The notes under the pieces are model-generated. The model saw only the letters and a program-made list of their open reading frames with translations, searched no databases and was not told the DNA's origin. The translations under genes were made by a program, and so were the position numbers. Of a DNA stretch of 64,000 bases, positions 1 through 8,578 are shown piece by piece; position 1 is the first letter of the stretch; each line of letters opens with the position of its first letter. Source of the stretch: Candidatus Melainabacteria bacterium. GTDB lineage: Bacteria > Cyanobacteriota > Vampirovibrionia > Obscuribacterales > Obscuribacteraceae. The stretch lies in assembly GCA_003151275.1 (NCBI GenBank), contig PLXC01000128.1, positions 1 to 64,000 on the forward strand, read 5' to 3'.

Positions 1-2
1 TC

Positions 3-623
3 CAAAATGCCCTGGTTTTAGTCACTAAGCACTTCGATCCCACCCATCCCGAAGCCAAGCTAGCGCCTTACTGCCTTGGTGCCTGTAACAAAGCGATCGC
101 CCAGAATCTTGAGCGCTATCACAAGGTTCAACTGAAGAAGCGCGATGAGAAGAAACCAGCTGAAAAGGCAGTTGAGATTGGTGTAGCCGCCCTTGACGCT
201 AATTTTGAAGGCGAGTCTATGTCTCGCAAACAATATGGATTGGGTAAAACCTTCAGCGAAGAAGCGTCCACCTCCAGCCAGTGGCGCACGACGTCTCTGG
301 ACTCTATGTTTGATGCCGAGGACGGGCGCACAGCCGATGACGTTTTTGGAACGGAATACAACTTTATGTCTGGAAATTCTGAAGGGAATGATCCAGCGGG
401 CAAGGCCATGATAAATGATCTAATAGAACAGATTTTGGCTGAGCTTCCCGAGCAAATCCACCGTACCTGCTTCGTTTTGAAGTATGTGGAAGGTTATAAA
501 AGAGAAGATTTGATTTCATGTCTAAAAATGGACCCCAAGAGTATAGATACGATCGACAAGAAAATCGTCCGAACGCTCAAAGCATTCAAAGAAAAACTGG
601 ACAAAGACGAAGCGCGTATCTAG
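3..623 (+). CDS. Sigma-70-like factor (5' truncated by window edge)
   Basis: The reading frame is open from base 3 to the stop at 621-623, so the gene begins upstream of the window; the ATG at 219 is internal. The last 65 residues (ILAELPEQIHRTCFVLKYVE and onward) look like sigma-70 region 4: a helix after a conserved LP turn, then a helix-turn-helix with a KSIDTIDKKIVR recognition-type helix. The part before it (HFDPTHPEAKLAPYC) may be the end of a region 2-like helical domain, followed by a charged linker. It would recruit RNA polymerase to a dedicated set of promoters. It is followed closely by the 633-1310 gene, probably in one operon, which could be its regulator. The family call is moderate because the core-binding part lies outside the window. 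Confidence 0.6.
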   Translation, partial: QNALVLVTKHFDPTHPEAKLAPYCLGACNKAIAQNLERYHKVQLKKRDEKKPAEKAVEIGVAALDANFEGESMSRKQYGLGKTFSEEASTSSQWRTTSLDSMFDAEDGRTADDVFGTEYNFMSGNSEGNDPAGKAMINDLIEQILAELPEQIHRTCFVLKYVEGYKREDLISCLKMDPKSIDTIDKKIVRTLKAFKEKLDKDEARI

Positions 624-632
624 GAGATGGCA

Positions 633-1310
633 ATGAACACCCTGAATGAAAAGTTAGAAAAGGTCCTTTCAATCAGTGACGAGCGTAAGTGCGCTGAGTC
701 TTTTGAAAAGTTCTGCACCGAGAACTTTAACGACCTGCCGTTGCCCGGCGAGAACCGCAAGTTTGATGGAGCCATGTGGGCTGCCTCTCAATTTCGGTCG
801 TTATCTAAGACTGACGAAGCAATCATTAAGCGCGTTACTGACAAACTGCTTGGCGAACAAGTAGATGTGGTTAAGGCAACTGTAGTTAAACTCAGAGATT
901 TAGTTGGCAGTACGAAAGAATCCGCTATCAACACATGGCAAGACATGCTTGCTGCGATGGCGTGGCAACAAATGGTGCCGGCTGGTGCCTTGCGCGGTGT
1001 TGGCGCTCAGTTGGTTGGACTTGGAACTTTCCAAAAAACAATCGACGATGCCAATATTCAAATCAATCTCGGTTGGCATGTAGACACAGATCAGTTGAGA
1101 ATTCTCTTGCAAGCAAAAGATTCTAGTGAGAATGGACTGCCTGAAGTCGAAATGCGAATCAATGAAGTCGACCGTGGTGTCGTCTTCTCGAGAAAGACTA
1201 ATGAAGACGGTTCTGTTGTAGCACCAAGTGTGAAAGTGGGACCGGGACAATACCAAATTCAAGTAATTTGGTTGGACAAAATTGTAGAAACTCCGTTCTT
1301 CAGAATCTAA
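633..1310 (+). CDS. Hypothetical protein, sigma-factor operon partner
   Basis: I do not recognise this 225-residue soluble protein. It has no signal peptide or membrane segment. The first half is helical and charged. The last 85 residues read as a beta-sandwich, with WHVDTDQLRILLQAKD, a VEMRINEVDRGVVFSRKTNED strand pair and GPGQYQIQVIW, reminiscent of carboxypeptidase-regulatory or SpaA-like folds. An ATG also exists at 627, but the Shine-Dalgarno AGGAG at 622-626 abuts it and is correctly spaced (6 nt) for the ATG at 633, so I chose 633. The Shine-Dalgarno overlaps the stop codon of the sigma-like gene, implying translational coupling. By position it may be an anti-sigma or signalling partner; this is inference only. 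Confidence 0.7.
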   Translation: MNTLNEKLEKVLSISDERKCAESFEKFCTENFNDLPLPGENRKFDGAMWAASQFRSLSKTDEAIIKRVTDKLLGEQVDVVKATVVKLRDLVGSTKESAINTWQDMLAAMAWQQMVPAGALRGVGAQLVGLGTFQKTIDDANIQINLGWHVDTDQLRILLQAKDSSENGLPEVEMRINEVDRGVVFSRKTNEDGSVVAPSVKVGPGQYQIQVIWLDKIVETPFFRI

Positions 1311-1346
1311 GTCATCATCTACTCGGCAGCAGATGAAGGCTAGAAT

Positions 1347-1379
1347 ACGACCCGCGGCGTCCAACTCGCCGCGGGTCGT
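1347..1379 (+). terminator. Rho-independent terminator after sigma operon
   Basis: A perfect 13-bp GC-rich inverted repeat (1347-1359 with 1367-1379) encloses a 7-nt loop. It is followed by CCATTTTT at 1381-1387, a T run on the plus strand. It lies 36 bp after the plus-strand stop at 1310 and before the convergent acr3 stop at 1407, so it ends the sigma operon and may also limit readthrough from the other side. Confidence 0.85.
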
Positions 1380-1406
1380 CCATTTTTCAGTTCCAAAGGC
1401 AAACAG

Positions 1407-2489
1407 TTAACTCACTTTAGTGTCGTGCCCTTCGTACCATGATTTGCTTGAGTTCACGATTTTAACCACCGACAGCATCACCGGCACTTCGATGAGAACG
1501 CCAACTACTGTAGCCAGAGCCGCGCCAGAATTGAATCCGAAAAGGCTAATTGCAGTTGCTACAGCCAGCTCAAAAAAGTTGCTCGCACCAATCAAGGCTG
1601 ATGGACCGGCTACACAATGTGCAACGCCAAAGTGCTTATTTAGCAGGTACGCAAGGGCCGAGTTGAAATAGACCTGAATTAGAATCGGTACGGCAAGGAT
1701 TGCAATAACCAATGGTTGCTTAATTATCGCCTCACCTTGGAAGCCAAACAGTAGAACTAATGTCGTAAGAAGCGCGACGAGCGAAAGCGGTCCTAATTTT
1801 TTTAGTACATTGTCTAGGGCTTCCGGACCTGTTTTTAGAAGCAAGCCACGCCAGACTTGAGAAATTAAAACAGGCACGACAATGTATAAACCGACAGAAA
1901 TTAGTAGCGTTGCCCAAGGTACGGTAATTGACGAAAGCCCAAGCAGTAGCCCGACTATCGGCGCAAATGCAAAAACCATAATCAGATCGTTTACTGCAAC
2001 CTGGCTTAGCGTGAAGTAGGGATCACCCTTGGTTAGCTGGCTCCAAACAAACACCATGGCGGTACAGGGAGCGGCTGCCAGAATAATCAACCCTGCAATG
2101 TAGCTATCGATTTGACCGGCTGGAAGGTAGGGTGCAAATACATGCCGGATGAAAATAAATCCTAGTAGTGCCATCGAGAATGGCTTGATTGCCCAGTTTA
2201 TAAACAGCGTCACTGCCATACCACGCCAGTGTTGTTTCACCTGATTGATTGCTTTGAAGTCAATTTTAAGCAACATAGGAATAATCATCACCCAGATTAA
2301 GAGCCCCACAGGGATATTTACTCGGGCGATTTCCATTGCGCCGATTGTCTTAAAAACTCCTGGCAAGACTTGACCTAAGATAACGCCAACTAAGATGCAG
2401 AGAAAAACCCAGACCGTAAGCCATTTTTCAAAAAACCCAATTTCTGAAGTCTGAATTTTGTCGTCTGTTTTAGCAATTGTGTTGGTCAT
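1407..2489 (-). CDS. acr3: ACR3-family arsenite efflux permease
   Basis: A 360-residue polytopic inner-membrane protein with about ten hydrophobic segments, the normal size for ACR3. It extrudes As(III), probably driven by the proton gradient. Family signatures are visible: PCTAMVFVWS in the middle helix, containing the conserved Cys (residue 142) that is essential in characterised ACR3 proteins, and a downstream ALIGASNFFELAVA segment. It is the last gene of the ars operon. Its ATG overlaps the stop of the small ORF at 2486-2620 in an ATGA arrangement, indicating coupled translation. It converges on the sigma operon across the terminator at 1347-1379. Confidence 0.95.
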   Translation of the reverse strand: MTNTIAKTDDKIQTSEIGFFEKWLTVWVFLCILVGVILGQVLPGVFKTIGAMEIARVNIPVGLLIWVMIIPMLLKIDFKAINQVKQHWRGMAVTLFINWAIKPFSMALLGFIFIRHVFAPYLPAGQIDSYIAGLIILAAAPCTAMVFVWSQLTKGDPYFTLSQVAVNDLIMVFAFAPIVGLLLGLSSITVPWATLLISVGLYIVVPVLISQVWRGLLLKTGPEALDNVLKKLGPLSLVALLTTLVLLFGFQGEAIIKQPLVIAILAVPILIQVYFNSALAYLLNKHFGVAHCVAGPSALIGASNFFELAVATAISLFGFNSGAALATVVGVLIEVPVMLSVVKIVNSSKSWYEGHDTKVS

Positions 2490-2620
2490 GATTTTGCCTT
2501 TTCAATAGTCGCAGGAATTGGTGCGCAGTAGACTCCAGCCGGGCAGCAATCCGCCTTTGCCGAGTAAGAAACGAGCGCTAGTAGCAGCGCCCCTTGCAGA
2601 AATCTTCTACAGCATATTAT
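2486..2620 (-). CDS. Small Cys-rich exported peptide in ars operon (candidate)
   Basis: A 44-residue frame fills the gap between arsC and acr3 exactly. It begins at an ATA codon overlapping the arsC stop (ATA at 2620 or 2617) and ends with a TGA sharing ATGA with the acr3 start. GAGG (2631-2628) lies 7 nt before the first ATA. The peptide has two Arg, a hydrophobic core (FLQGALLLALVSYS), an AKA/D signal-peptidase-like site and a mature part DCCPAGVYCAPIPATIEKAKS with three Cys. No ATG, GTG or TTG is in frame; CTG at codon 8 is an alternative start. If real, it could be a periplasmic As(III)-binding peptide. The perfect tiling and signal-peptide pattern are seen; function and start are inference. 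Confidence 0.5.
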   Translation of the reverse strand: MICCRRFLQGALLLALVSYSAKADCCPAGVYCAPIPATIEKAKS

Positions 2621-3039
2621 TTGGAGACCTCAAGATCGCAGCATCCAAGGGCATTGAGATTATGCAAAAGTTTGAGAACTCTTGTTTTTATCTCGTCGCG
2701 AATTTTGCAAACTTCGTCATCAGACTTACCTTTTGGATCTGGTAGCGGCCAGTCGTAACGCTTCAGACCGGGCACATGTGGACATGCCTCGCCACATCCC
2801 ATAGTTACAAGTAAGTCAGCCCCGGCCGCTAGTTCATCAGTCAGAAGCTGGGGTTTAACGTTTGCTAGGTCGATTCCGGCTTGCTTCATGGCGGTCAAAA
2901 CGCAATCATGGACCTTTTCGGCGGGCTGTGTTCCGGCTGAAATGGCTTGAGCTTTTGAAGGATCAGCCAACTGATTGAAAAGGGCGGCCGCCATCTGTGA
3001 GCGCCCGGCATTGTGTATACAAGCGAAGATTACTTTCAT
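2617..3039 (-). CDS. arsC: Arsenate reductase, thioredoxin-coupled LMW-PTPase type
   Basis: A 140-residue cytoplasmic enzyme that reduces As(V) to As(III) for export by Acr3. The N-terminal P-loop CIHNAGRS gives Cys7-X5-Arg13. Cys82 and Cys86 in MGCGEACPH correspond to the resolving cysteine pair of thioredoxin-linked ArsC, and LPDP (Asp101) matches the general acid. I start at the ATG at 3039, which overlaps the arsI stop as ATGA and has AAGGA about 10 nt upstream; an in-frame ATG at 3048 sits on the Shine-Dalgarno and is less likely. An extra CC pair lies near the C-terminus. Confidence 0.95.
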   Translation of the reverse strand: MKVIFACIHNAGRSQMAAALFNQLADPSKAQAISAGTQPAEKVHDCVLTAMKQAGIDLANVKPQLLTDELAAGADLLVTMGCGEACPHVPGLKRYDWPLPDPKGKSDDEVCKIRDEIKTRVLKLLHNLNALGCCDLEVSK

Positions 3040-3506
3040 TTGCTGCATTCCTTTTTGCCGATAGTGACCGATACAGCCTCGGGCATCGGGGCACAACAAG
3101 CCGAATTGGTTTGAGTGGTGAAATCTGCATCTTCGCCGTAGGTTGTTGCGGCGTCGGTTGTGTAAAAGCTCTCCCAAGCGATTCCTTGGGGGTCGTGAAC
3201 CCAAGCCTTGTCGGCTTTGGCATAGCAGCAAGTGGTCTGTTCTTGTTCAACGATGGGCTGTCCTGCTGCTTTCAGTCGCGTCGAAATTAGCTTAAGGGCA
3301 TCGCCATCATCTACTTGAATGCCCAGATGGTCTAGCCCGGGCTCTCTTCCGCGACTGGAGATAGCAAAATTTATGCGCGGATCGTCAAGCATCCATTTCG
3401 CGTAATCTTCTTTTGTGACCGATGGTGGCACATCAAAAAGGGTGGAGTAAAACTTGATTGACTGATCTAAATCGGCCACTGCAACGTGGACATGGAATCT
3501 TTTCAT
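3036..3506 (-). CDS. arsI: ArsI/CadI-type VOC metalloenzyme (C-As lyase family)
   Basis: A 156-residue vicinal-oxygen-chelate fold protein. Visible metal and substrate residues match characterised ArsI: His5 (MKRFH), His60 (GLDHLG), Glu112 (WESF) for Fe(II), and the vicinal pair Cys93-Cys94 in TTCCYAKADKAW that binds trivalent arsenic. ArsI cleaves the carbon-arsenic bond of methyl- or phenylarsenite with oxygen, giving As(III) that Acr3 exports. CadI proteins of the same family are only known as metal-induced, so the activity is inferred. I chose the ATG at 3506, which forms TAATG with the arsR stop; a GTG at 3512 is an alternative. A Cys-containing tail (SACCAPM) extends past the core. Confidence 0.88.
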   Translation of the reverse strand: MKRFHVHVAVADLDQSIKFYSTLFDVPPSVTKEDYAKWMLDDPRINFAISSRGREPGLDHLGIQVDDGDALKLISTRLKAAGQPIVEQEQTTCCYAKADKAWVHDPQGIAWESFYTTDAATTYGEDADFTTQTNSACCAPMPEAVSVTIGKKECSK

Positions 3507-3805
3507 TAGCACTTTCCCCCATTGTCAACGCAGCAGTTCTCTGACAAGAAGCTCATGAGCTGCTGCATTTGATCGTAATTAGCTGAATAAATGATTGACC
3601 GGCTTTCCCTCCTGGAAGCTATAAGACCGGCGCTAGTGAGCTCTTTCAGATGGAACGACATAGTCGCTGGTGGAATACGGAAATGATCGCTCAATTCTCC
3701 GGCTGCCATCCCGGTCTGTCCCTTGCGAATCAGAAGCCTAAAAATATCCAAGCGTGTTTCTTGCGCCAGCGCAGATAGAGCGCCAACTGCTTCATTTGTT
3801 TTCAT
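3506..3805 (-). CDS. arsR: ArsR/SmtB-family arsenic-responsive repressor
   Basis: A 99-residue winged-helix repressor heading the ars operon. The recognition region is IPPATMSFHLKELTSAGLI, followed by the wing RRESRSIIYS. There is no CVC in the classical alpha-3 position. Candidate As(III) ligands are Cys91, Cys92 and Cys99 at the C-terminus, resembling ArsR proteins whose sensing cysteines lie at a chain end. It should bind the promoter just upstream and be released by As(III). The ATG lies only 6 nt after a -10 box, so its mRNA is probably leaderless. Downstream genes overlap by 1-4 nt, indicating one transcript. Confidence 0.93.
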   Translation of the reverse strand: MKTNEAVGALSALAQETRLDIFRLLIRKGQTGMAAGELSDHFRIPPATMSFHLKELTSAGLIASRRESRSIIYSANYDQMQQLMSFLSENCCVDNGGKC

Positions 3806-3811
3806 ATTTCC

Positions 3812-3840
3812 AATATAGTCGAAGGGTCGCGCAAAGTCAA
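3812..3840 (-). promoter_or_regulatory. ars operon promoter, probably leaderless
   Basis: On the minus strand TTGACT (3840-3835) and TATATT (3817-3812) are separated by exactly 17 bp, a near-consensus sigma-70 promoter. Only 6 nt (GGAAAT) lie between the -10 box and the arsR ATG at 3805, so transcription should start at or next to the A of the start codon. Autoregulation by ArsR is expected, but I cannot point to a convincing operator palindrome. Confidence 0.8.
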
Positions 3841-3893
3841 GTTCTTTTATATCGGTGCTGACGATTCTCGCTTGCTACAGAAGTGTGGCTGGT

Positions 3894-5348
3894 TCAAATA
3901 TTTCCGCTGGCCCAAATCAGTTTTTCTTGGGCAAGTCGGTATTTGTAGATCGCTTCTTGAAGGCCCAAGCGAGCGCGGAACAGTTTAATCGCTCCGTCAA
4001 ATTCTTCAAGTTGGATTGCTTTTCCGATCAAATACCGAGCATGAAGCAATCGAAAATCTTCTTCGGCAGAAGCGATTTCCGCTTTGGACAACTCGACATT
4101 TCTTCCTGCTATGTCGACATCAACCCAAGCTGTGCTCACATCTTGGGCGACCTTCAATTGAGCTTGTTGTTTGGCAAGTTGTGCTTGGCGAATAGCTGCA
4201 TTAGACTCACGCAATTGATTTATCCGTTGCCCGGAATCAAATATGGTGAAGTGCCCGAGCACACCGATAAAGCCGCCCCAGCGTCCATTAGCGTGTCCGT
4301 CAGGAGAGCTTCCGGTCAAGTTGCTTCCGAGTCCATACAAATCTACGTGCGGAGAATAGGCACTTCGCGCCATCATTCGTCGCCCTTGCATTTCGTCTAT
4401 TTTATTCACTGCCTGAACTATCTCAGGTCGATTGAGCCCAGCTTGAATCAGGTAAGTTGATAGATCGCCTGGCACCGCGTTGTATTCAAGAGAGTCGGCC
4501 AGGTCCACTAATGATGCAAGATTGACGCCCATTTCAGCTTTCAAGTTGATCAAAGCAACGTTATAGTCTCGATAATCTTGGTTGAGCTGAGCACGTGCTC
4601 TTGCCAGATCAGCCTGTTCTCTGAGAGAGTCAGCGCGCGGCGCTTTACCTTGATCAACTCGTTCTTTTGTATTGGAGGCAGAATGTACTCGAAACTTGAC
4701 ATAATCATTGTCGACTCTAAGCTTGGCCTCAGTCCAAACAGCATTCCAATAGGCTTCTTTGATTCGAAGAGTGGTAGCGATTCTTTCTGAATGATAGCCC
4801 GCAGAAGACTCGCGCTCAAGAGCGCGAGCGGCTTTCAGATTACCACGTAAAAATCCGCCAGTAAAAATTGGCTGCGTTCCTGAAAATAATACGCTGAGCA
4901 AAGTCCCTTTCTGGATCGGTTGCATGGCTGCCTGTGCCACTGTTCCATCATTTGGATAAAAAAGCATTTGATTCAGAGAAGATGTCGAGAAAAAAGTATT
5001 CAGAGAAATGTTCGGGCCGAAACGTCCCAAGGCTGCTTTAGCACGGTATTTAGCCATCTCAGTATCAATCTGAGTTTGTTTATAAACAAGATTATTTTTC
5101 AGGCCAATGTCGACAGCTCTTTTTACACTCAGTGGTCCTGAAACATCAGGCAAATCCGAAGATGGAGCTTGGGCTGAAACCGACAACTTGATTGGATTTC
5201 CCGACAAGATATCGCTCAGTGAACTTGGCTCGGGCAAAGTGTTGCTCAAAACTTGCTGTGCGTCTTGAGCAAGAGCACTGGATTCAATACCAACCCATAT
5301 ACCGACAGATAAGCAAAGCACTATATGGCTGCTTTTTTGCAGACTCAT
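3894..5348 (-). CDS. TolC-family outer membrane efflux protein
   Basis: A 484-residue exported protein with a signal peptide ending near ALAQDAQ (residue 28). Two long heptad-rich halves are typical of TolC/CzcC channels: an N-terminal SVKRAVDIGLKNNLVYKQTQ and a second half with GGFIGVLGHFTIFDSGQRIN, followed by a coiled-coil region. It would form the trimeric outer-membrane exit duct for the RND pump encoded upstream. Its ATG overlaps the pump stop (ATGA), so it is the last gene of this operon. The next downstream gene, arsR, has its own promoter. Confidence 0.9.
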   Translation of the reverse strand: MSLQKSSHIVLCLSVGIWVGIESSALAQDAQQVLSNTLPEPSSLSDILSGNPIKLSVSAQAPSSDLPDVSGPLSVKRAVDIGLKNNLVYKQTQIDTEMAKYRAKAALGRFGPNISLNTFFSTSSLNQMLFYPNDGTVAQAAMQPIQKGTLLSVLFSGTQPIFTGGFLRGNLKAARALERESSAGYHSERIATTLRIKEAYWNAVWTEAKLRVDNDYVKFRVHSASNTKERVDQGKAPRADSLREQADLARARAQLNQDYRDYNVALINLKAEMGVNLASLVDLADSLEYNAVPGDLSTYLIQAGLNRPEIVQAVNKIDEMQGRRMMARSAYSPHVDLYGLGSNLTGSSPDGHANGRWGGFIGVLGHFTIFDSGQRINQLRESNAAIRQAQLAKQQAQLKVAQDVSTAWVDVDIAGRNVELSKAEIASAEEDFRLLHARYLIGKAIQLEEFDGAIKLFRARLGLQEAIYKYRLAQEKLIWASGNI

Positions 5349-8300
5349 AGCTGACCCTCCTTGCTTACCACTGATCGACGAGCGCGCCGTTTCAGGTAGA
5401 CCGATAGGTCATCGATGTAGGAATGCATTATCGGGATATCGAAGAGGCTCAAAATCGTGCCTACTATTAGACCGCCGACGATCACGGTACCGAGCGGCGA
5501 ATAAGCATCCATGCCTGTTCTGGGGAACAAGGAAACCGGCAGCATAACGATTATCGTGATCATCGATGTCATAAGAATCGGTCGCAAACGCGAAGCCGAG
5601 GCGGCCGCGATTGCTTCGTTTCTCGGTAAGCCGCTTGTGACGCGGTAGCGAAGGATTTGATCTATTAGCAGTATTGCTGTGGTGATATCCATGCCAGTGA
5701 GAATGATGATGCCCATAATGGACACGGTAGAAAACGCCTGATGGGCTAGCCAAAGCGCTGTAAACACACCTGCGAGTTCAAGCGGCAACGAAAAAATCAT
5801 CTGCAGTGGTTGTAGAAAACCACGGAATTGTGCGACCAAGAGCAGAAATATCAAGCCAACAGCAAACTGTAGACCAACTAACAACCGTCCAAATGAGTCC
5901 ATCATCTGTGTCATGTCACCACGCATTTCAATGGTGTAGCCCGGCGGCCAATTCAATTTCGTCATGGCGGTGTCCATGATCGACATGTCCAGATCCATCG
6001 AAGGTGGACCGTTTTTTCTATAATGTGCAAGCACGGTCAGAGCGCGCCGCAACTGGTCGTGACTTACAAGTGTCGGAGCTTTGCGTTGTTCGACTGTAGC
6101 AACAGTTTTAAGCGGTACTTGTTCACCATTAGCACCAGTGATGGTCATCTGCAGCAAATCTTGCTGCATCTGCCGCTGTGGTTCGTCATAACGCACCAAT
6201 ATGGTGCGCTGGCGCAAATTGGCCAGTCGGTAATACTCGTTTGTCAGTCCGCCTGTGATCGAATAATAGGCTTGTTGCGCGATCTGGTCGGGTGTTAGTC
6301 CAATCTCAGACGCTCTGCGAGGATCAACGTGAATCTCCCAATCTGGCTTGCCCACGGCCCAATCCGTTGCCACCTCATGAACGCCTGGTGTGTTTTTGGC
6401 TATTTGTGCGACTTGTTCGCCCATAGTCGAGAGCACATTTAAATCTGGACCGGTGAGCAGAATTGAGATGGGGGCTTGAGACGAAGCCATGACGTCCGAA
6501 CCCATCTCTTGGATCTGAAATCTGCGGATGCCAGGAATTGTTCTAACAGCCTCACGTTGAACATTATCAATAACGTCCCATATGCTTTTCCGACGCTGAT
6601 CTTTGTCCACGAGTGTCATCATGAAGGTGGCTGTGTTCGCCGCCTGCATCCCATAACCATTGAAATAAGAACCACCTGGGTCCCAGCCAATTTCAGAAGA
6701 AACGTCGTTAATCTCTGGATACTTGAGCATTAGTTTTTCGATTTGGGTCGTGGCTTCCTCCGTATCTAAAAACGAGGCTCCTGGCTGCATCTCAAGCACC
6801 CCGTAAGCTTGTCCAACGTCGGCAAGTGGCATCATCTCACTGCCTATGAAGTTGTAGAAAGTAAAGCCGATAATGATTGTACAAATGATACGAGCCATGT
6901 TGACAAAGCGGTGATCCAGCAACCAAAGCACGGTTTGGCGGTAACGTTCCTCCAGCCGCGTAAGAAAATTGTCGAAAGGTTGGAGCAGTTTCTTTCTAAT
7001 GAAACCACCGCTGGTGCTCGTGTCCGAGTCTGATTTCAACAGCTTCTCTGCAAGAACCGCAGTCAGCGTGAGGGAGATCAAGAATGAAGCGAGAAGCCCA
7101 AAGATTATTGGCCAGACTAGGCCAACGAACATTTCTTGGACGATGCCACCACAAACCAAGAGCGGAACAAGAGCCAAGATCAATACCATTGTTGAAGCAG
7201 CTACGGCCAAACGCACTTCGGTTATGCCATCGATAGTCGCCGTGCGGGGATCTTTACCCATGCGCAGATGTCTTTCGATAGCGTGAATATCGATGATCGA
7301 ATCATCGACTAAACGACCGATGGAAAGCAGCAGCCCGATTAGTGTCGAGCTGTTTAGTGTCATCCCCATGGGCACCAGGGCCAGTACCGCCATCGATAAA
7401 GCTAACGGGATCGTGATCATCGAAATTAGGGTGCCGCGCCAATTGCCGAGGAAAAATAAAACTGCAACGCCGGTAAGTAATATGGCAATCGCTAACTCTT
7501 CGACCATGTTGCTCAGCAGAATACCGACGAAATGGGAGTTATCGTAACTGACTTGAAACTTGATGCCTGGATACTGTTTTTCTAACAGGGCCACTTGTTG
7601 AAGAATGCCAGCAATAACGCGCGGTGAGCTGGCTTGCGGCTGTTGTATTACGCTGACTTCTATACCAGGCTCGATGTTGTTGTTATGAACATGATGATAG
7701 GCAGCGCGTTTTTCCTCGTAAGTATCGAGGACGCGTGCGACATCGCCAACGTAAACAACCTTGTCGCCAACTGTCTTGACGGGATATTTTTGAACATCGT
7801 GACCGCTGCTGGCCAGTGAATCAATCCTGGCTATTGCCTCTGTGTGCGCACTGGTTAGCCGTCCCGCGGGTCTAGCTACATTCTGTTTATCGATCGCGTC
7901 TCGGACATCCAGGATGGAGAAGCCGTAAGCAGCTAGGGCATTACGATCCACCAATACCTGGAGCTGACGCTTGAATCCGCCAAAAGTGTAAATTGACCAA
8001 ACGTCAGGCACTCGCTTGAGTTGCTCGGTTATTTGGTTATCGGCCAATTCCCTTAGCCTGACATTGTCCCAACCCTTCCCAGTTAGATTGAGGGTGAGCA
8101 CAGGCAAATTGAGCGGGTCAATTGGTAATACCCAAGAGGGTTTTAGATTGGCTCCAGTGATCGGCAATTGTCCCTGTACGGATGTCATTCTGGATTGAAC
8201 ATCGACATATGCTTGCTTCATATCGAAGCCATAAGGAAACTCCAGAGAGACCATGGATACGCCTTCTTGAGAGGTAGAGCGGATATAACGCACACCCCTT

Positions 8301-8578
8301 ATTTCGACCATAGCTTCTTCGATTGGTTTGCTTATGTATGTCTCCATGTCCTCAGCAGAAAGCCCTTCCTGCATCGTGACGATGCCTATCATCGGACTTT
8401 GCACATACGGCATCATCCGTTTTGGTATGTAGAAGCCGATGGCCACGATTGCCATAAAGGTGATCGCCAGATAGAAAGCGATAACCACATGTGGATGATC
8501 GATTGACCAGGTGGCGATATTGAATCCAGCTGGACTGTGGTTTTCTACGGGCTCTTTTTGTGTTTGGTAGTGCTGCAT
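5345..8578 (-). CDS. RND-family efflux permease (AcrB/CzcA-like)
   Basis: A 1077-residue inner-membrane proton-driven pump with the usual 12 transmembrane helices and two large periplasmic loops; the size is normal for the family. The TM4 region carries GRLVDDSIIDIHAIERHL, with the paired Asp used for proton relay, followed by the internal signature of the family. The second-half equivalent is ILTGMDITTAILLIDQIL. TM4 differs from the classical CzcA DGAVV motif, so metal specificity is not certain. A GTG at 8581 is possible, but ATG 8578 forms TGATG with the adaptor stop and has GAGG 7 nt upstream. It works with the adaptor (upstream gene) and the TolC protein (downstream). Confidence 0.92.
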   Translation of the reverse strand: MQHYQTQKEPVENHSPAGFNIATWSIDHPHVVIAFYLAITFMAIVAIGFYIPKRMMPYVQSPMIGIVTMQEGLSAEDMETYISKPIEEAMVEIRGVRYIRSTSQEGVSMVSLEFPYGFDMKQAYVDVQSRMTSVQGQLPITGANLKPSWVLPIDPLNLPVLTLNLTGKGWDNVRLRELADNQITEQLKRVPDVWSIYTFGGFKRQLQVLVDRNALAAYGFSILDVRDAIDKQNVARPAGRLTSAHTEAIARIDSLASSGHDVQKYPVKTVGDKVVYVGDVARVLDTYEEKRAAYHHVHNNNIEPGIEVSVIQQPQASSPRVIAGILQQVALLEKQYPGIKFQVSYDNSHFVGILLSNMVEELAIAILLTGVAVLFFLGNWRGTLISMITIPLALSMAVLALVPMGMTLNSSTLIGLLLSIGRLVDDSIIDIHAIERHLRMGKDPRTATIDGITEVRLAVAASTMVLILALVPLLVCGGIVQEMFVGLVWPIIFGLLASFLISLTLTAVLAEKLLKSDSDTSTSGGFIRKKLLQPFDNFLTRLEERYRQTVLWLLDHRFVNMARIICTIIIGFTFYNFIGSEMMPLADVGQAYGVLEMQPGASFLDTEEATTQIEKLMLKYPEINDVSSEIGWDPGGSYFNGYGMQAANTATFMMTLVDKDQRRKSIWDVIDNVQREAVRTIPGIRRFQIQEMGSDVMASSQAPISILLTGPDLNVLSTMGEQVAQIAKNTPGVHEVATDWAVGKPDWEIHVDPRRASEIGLTPDQIAQQAYYSITGGLTNEYYRLANLRQRTILVRYDEPQRQMQQDLLQMTITGANGEQVPLKTVATVEQRKAPTLVSHDQLRRALTVLAHYRKNGPPSMDLDMSIMDTAMTKLNWPPGYTIEMRGDMTQMMDSFGRLLVGLQFAVGLIFLLLVAQFRGFLQPLQMIFSLPLELAGVFTALWLAHQAFSTVSIMGIIILTGMDITTAILLIDQILRYRVTSGLPRNEAIAAASASRLRPILMTSMITIIVMLPVSLFPRTGMDAYSPLGTVIVGGLIVGTILSLFDIPIMHSYIDDLSVYLKRRARRSVVSKEGQL

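Noticed and set aside
900..1364. 154-codon minus-strand open frame
   Set aside because: It lies antisense to the 633-1310 gene, which has a ribosome site and a terminator; its translation is Cys/His-rich and without any domain pattern.
3855..4460. 201-codon plus-strand open frame
   Set aside because: Antisense to the end of the TolC-family gene, with no ribosome site and no recognisable fold.
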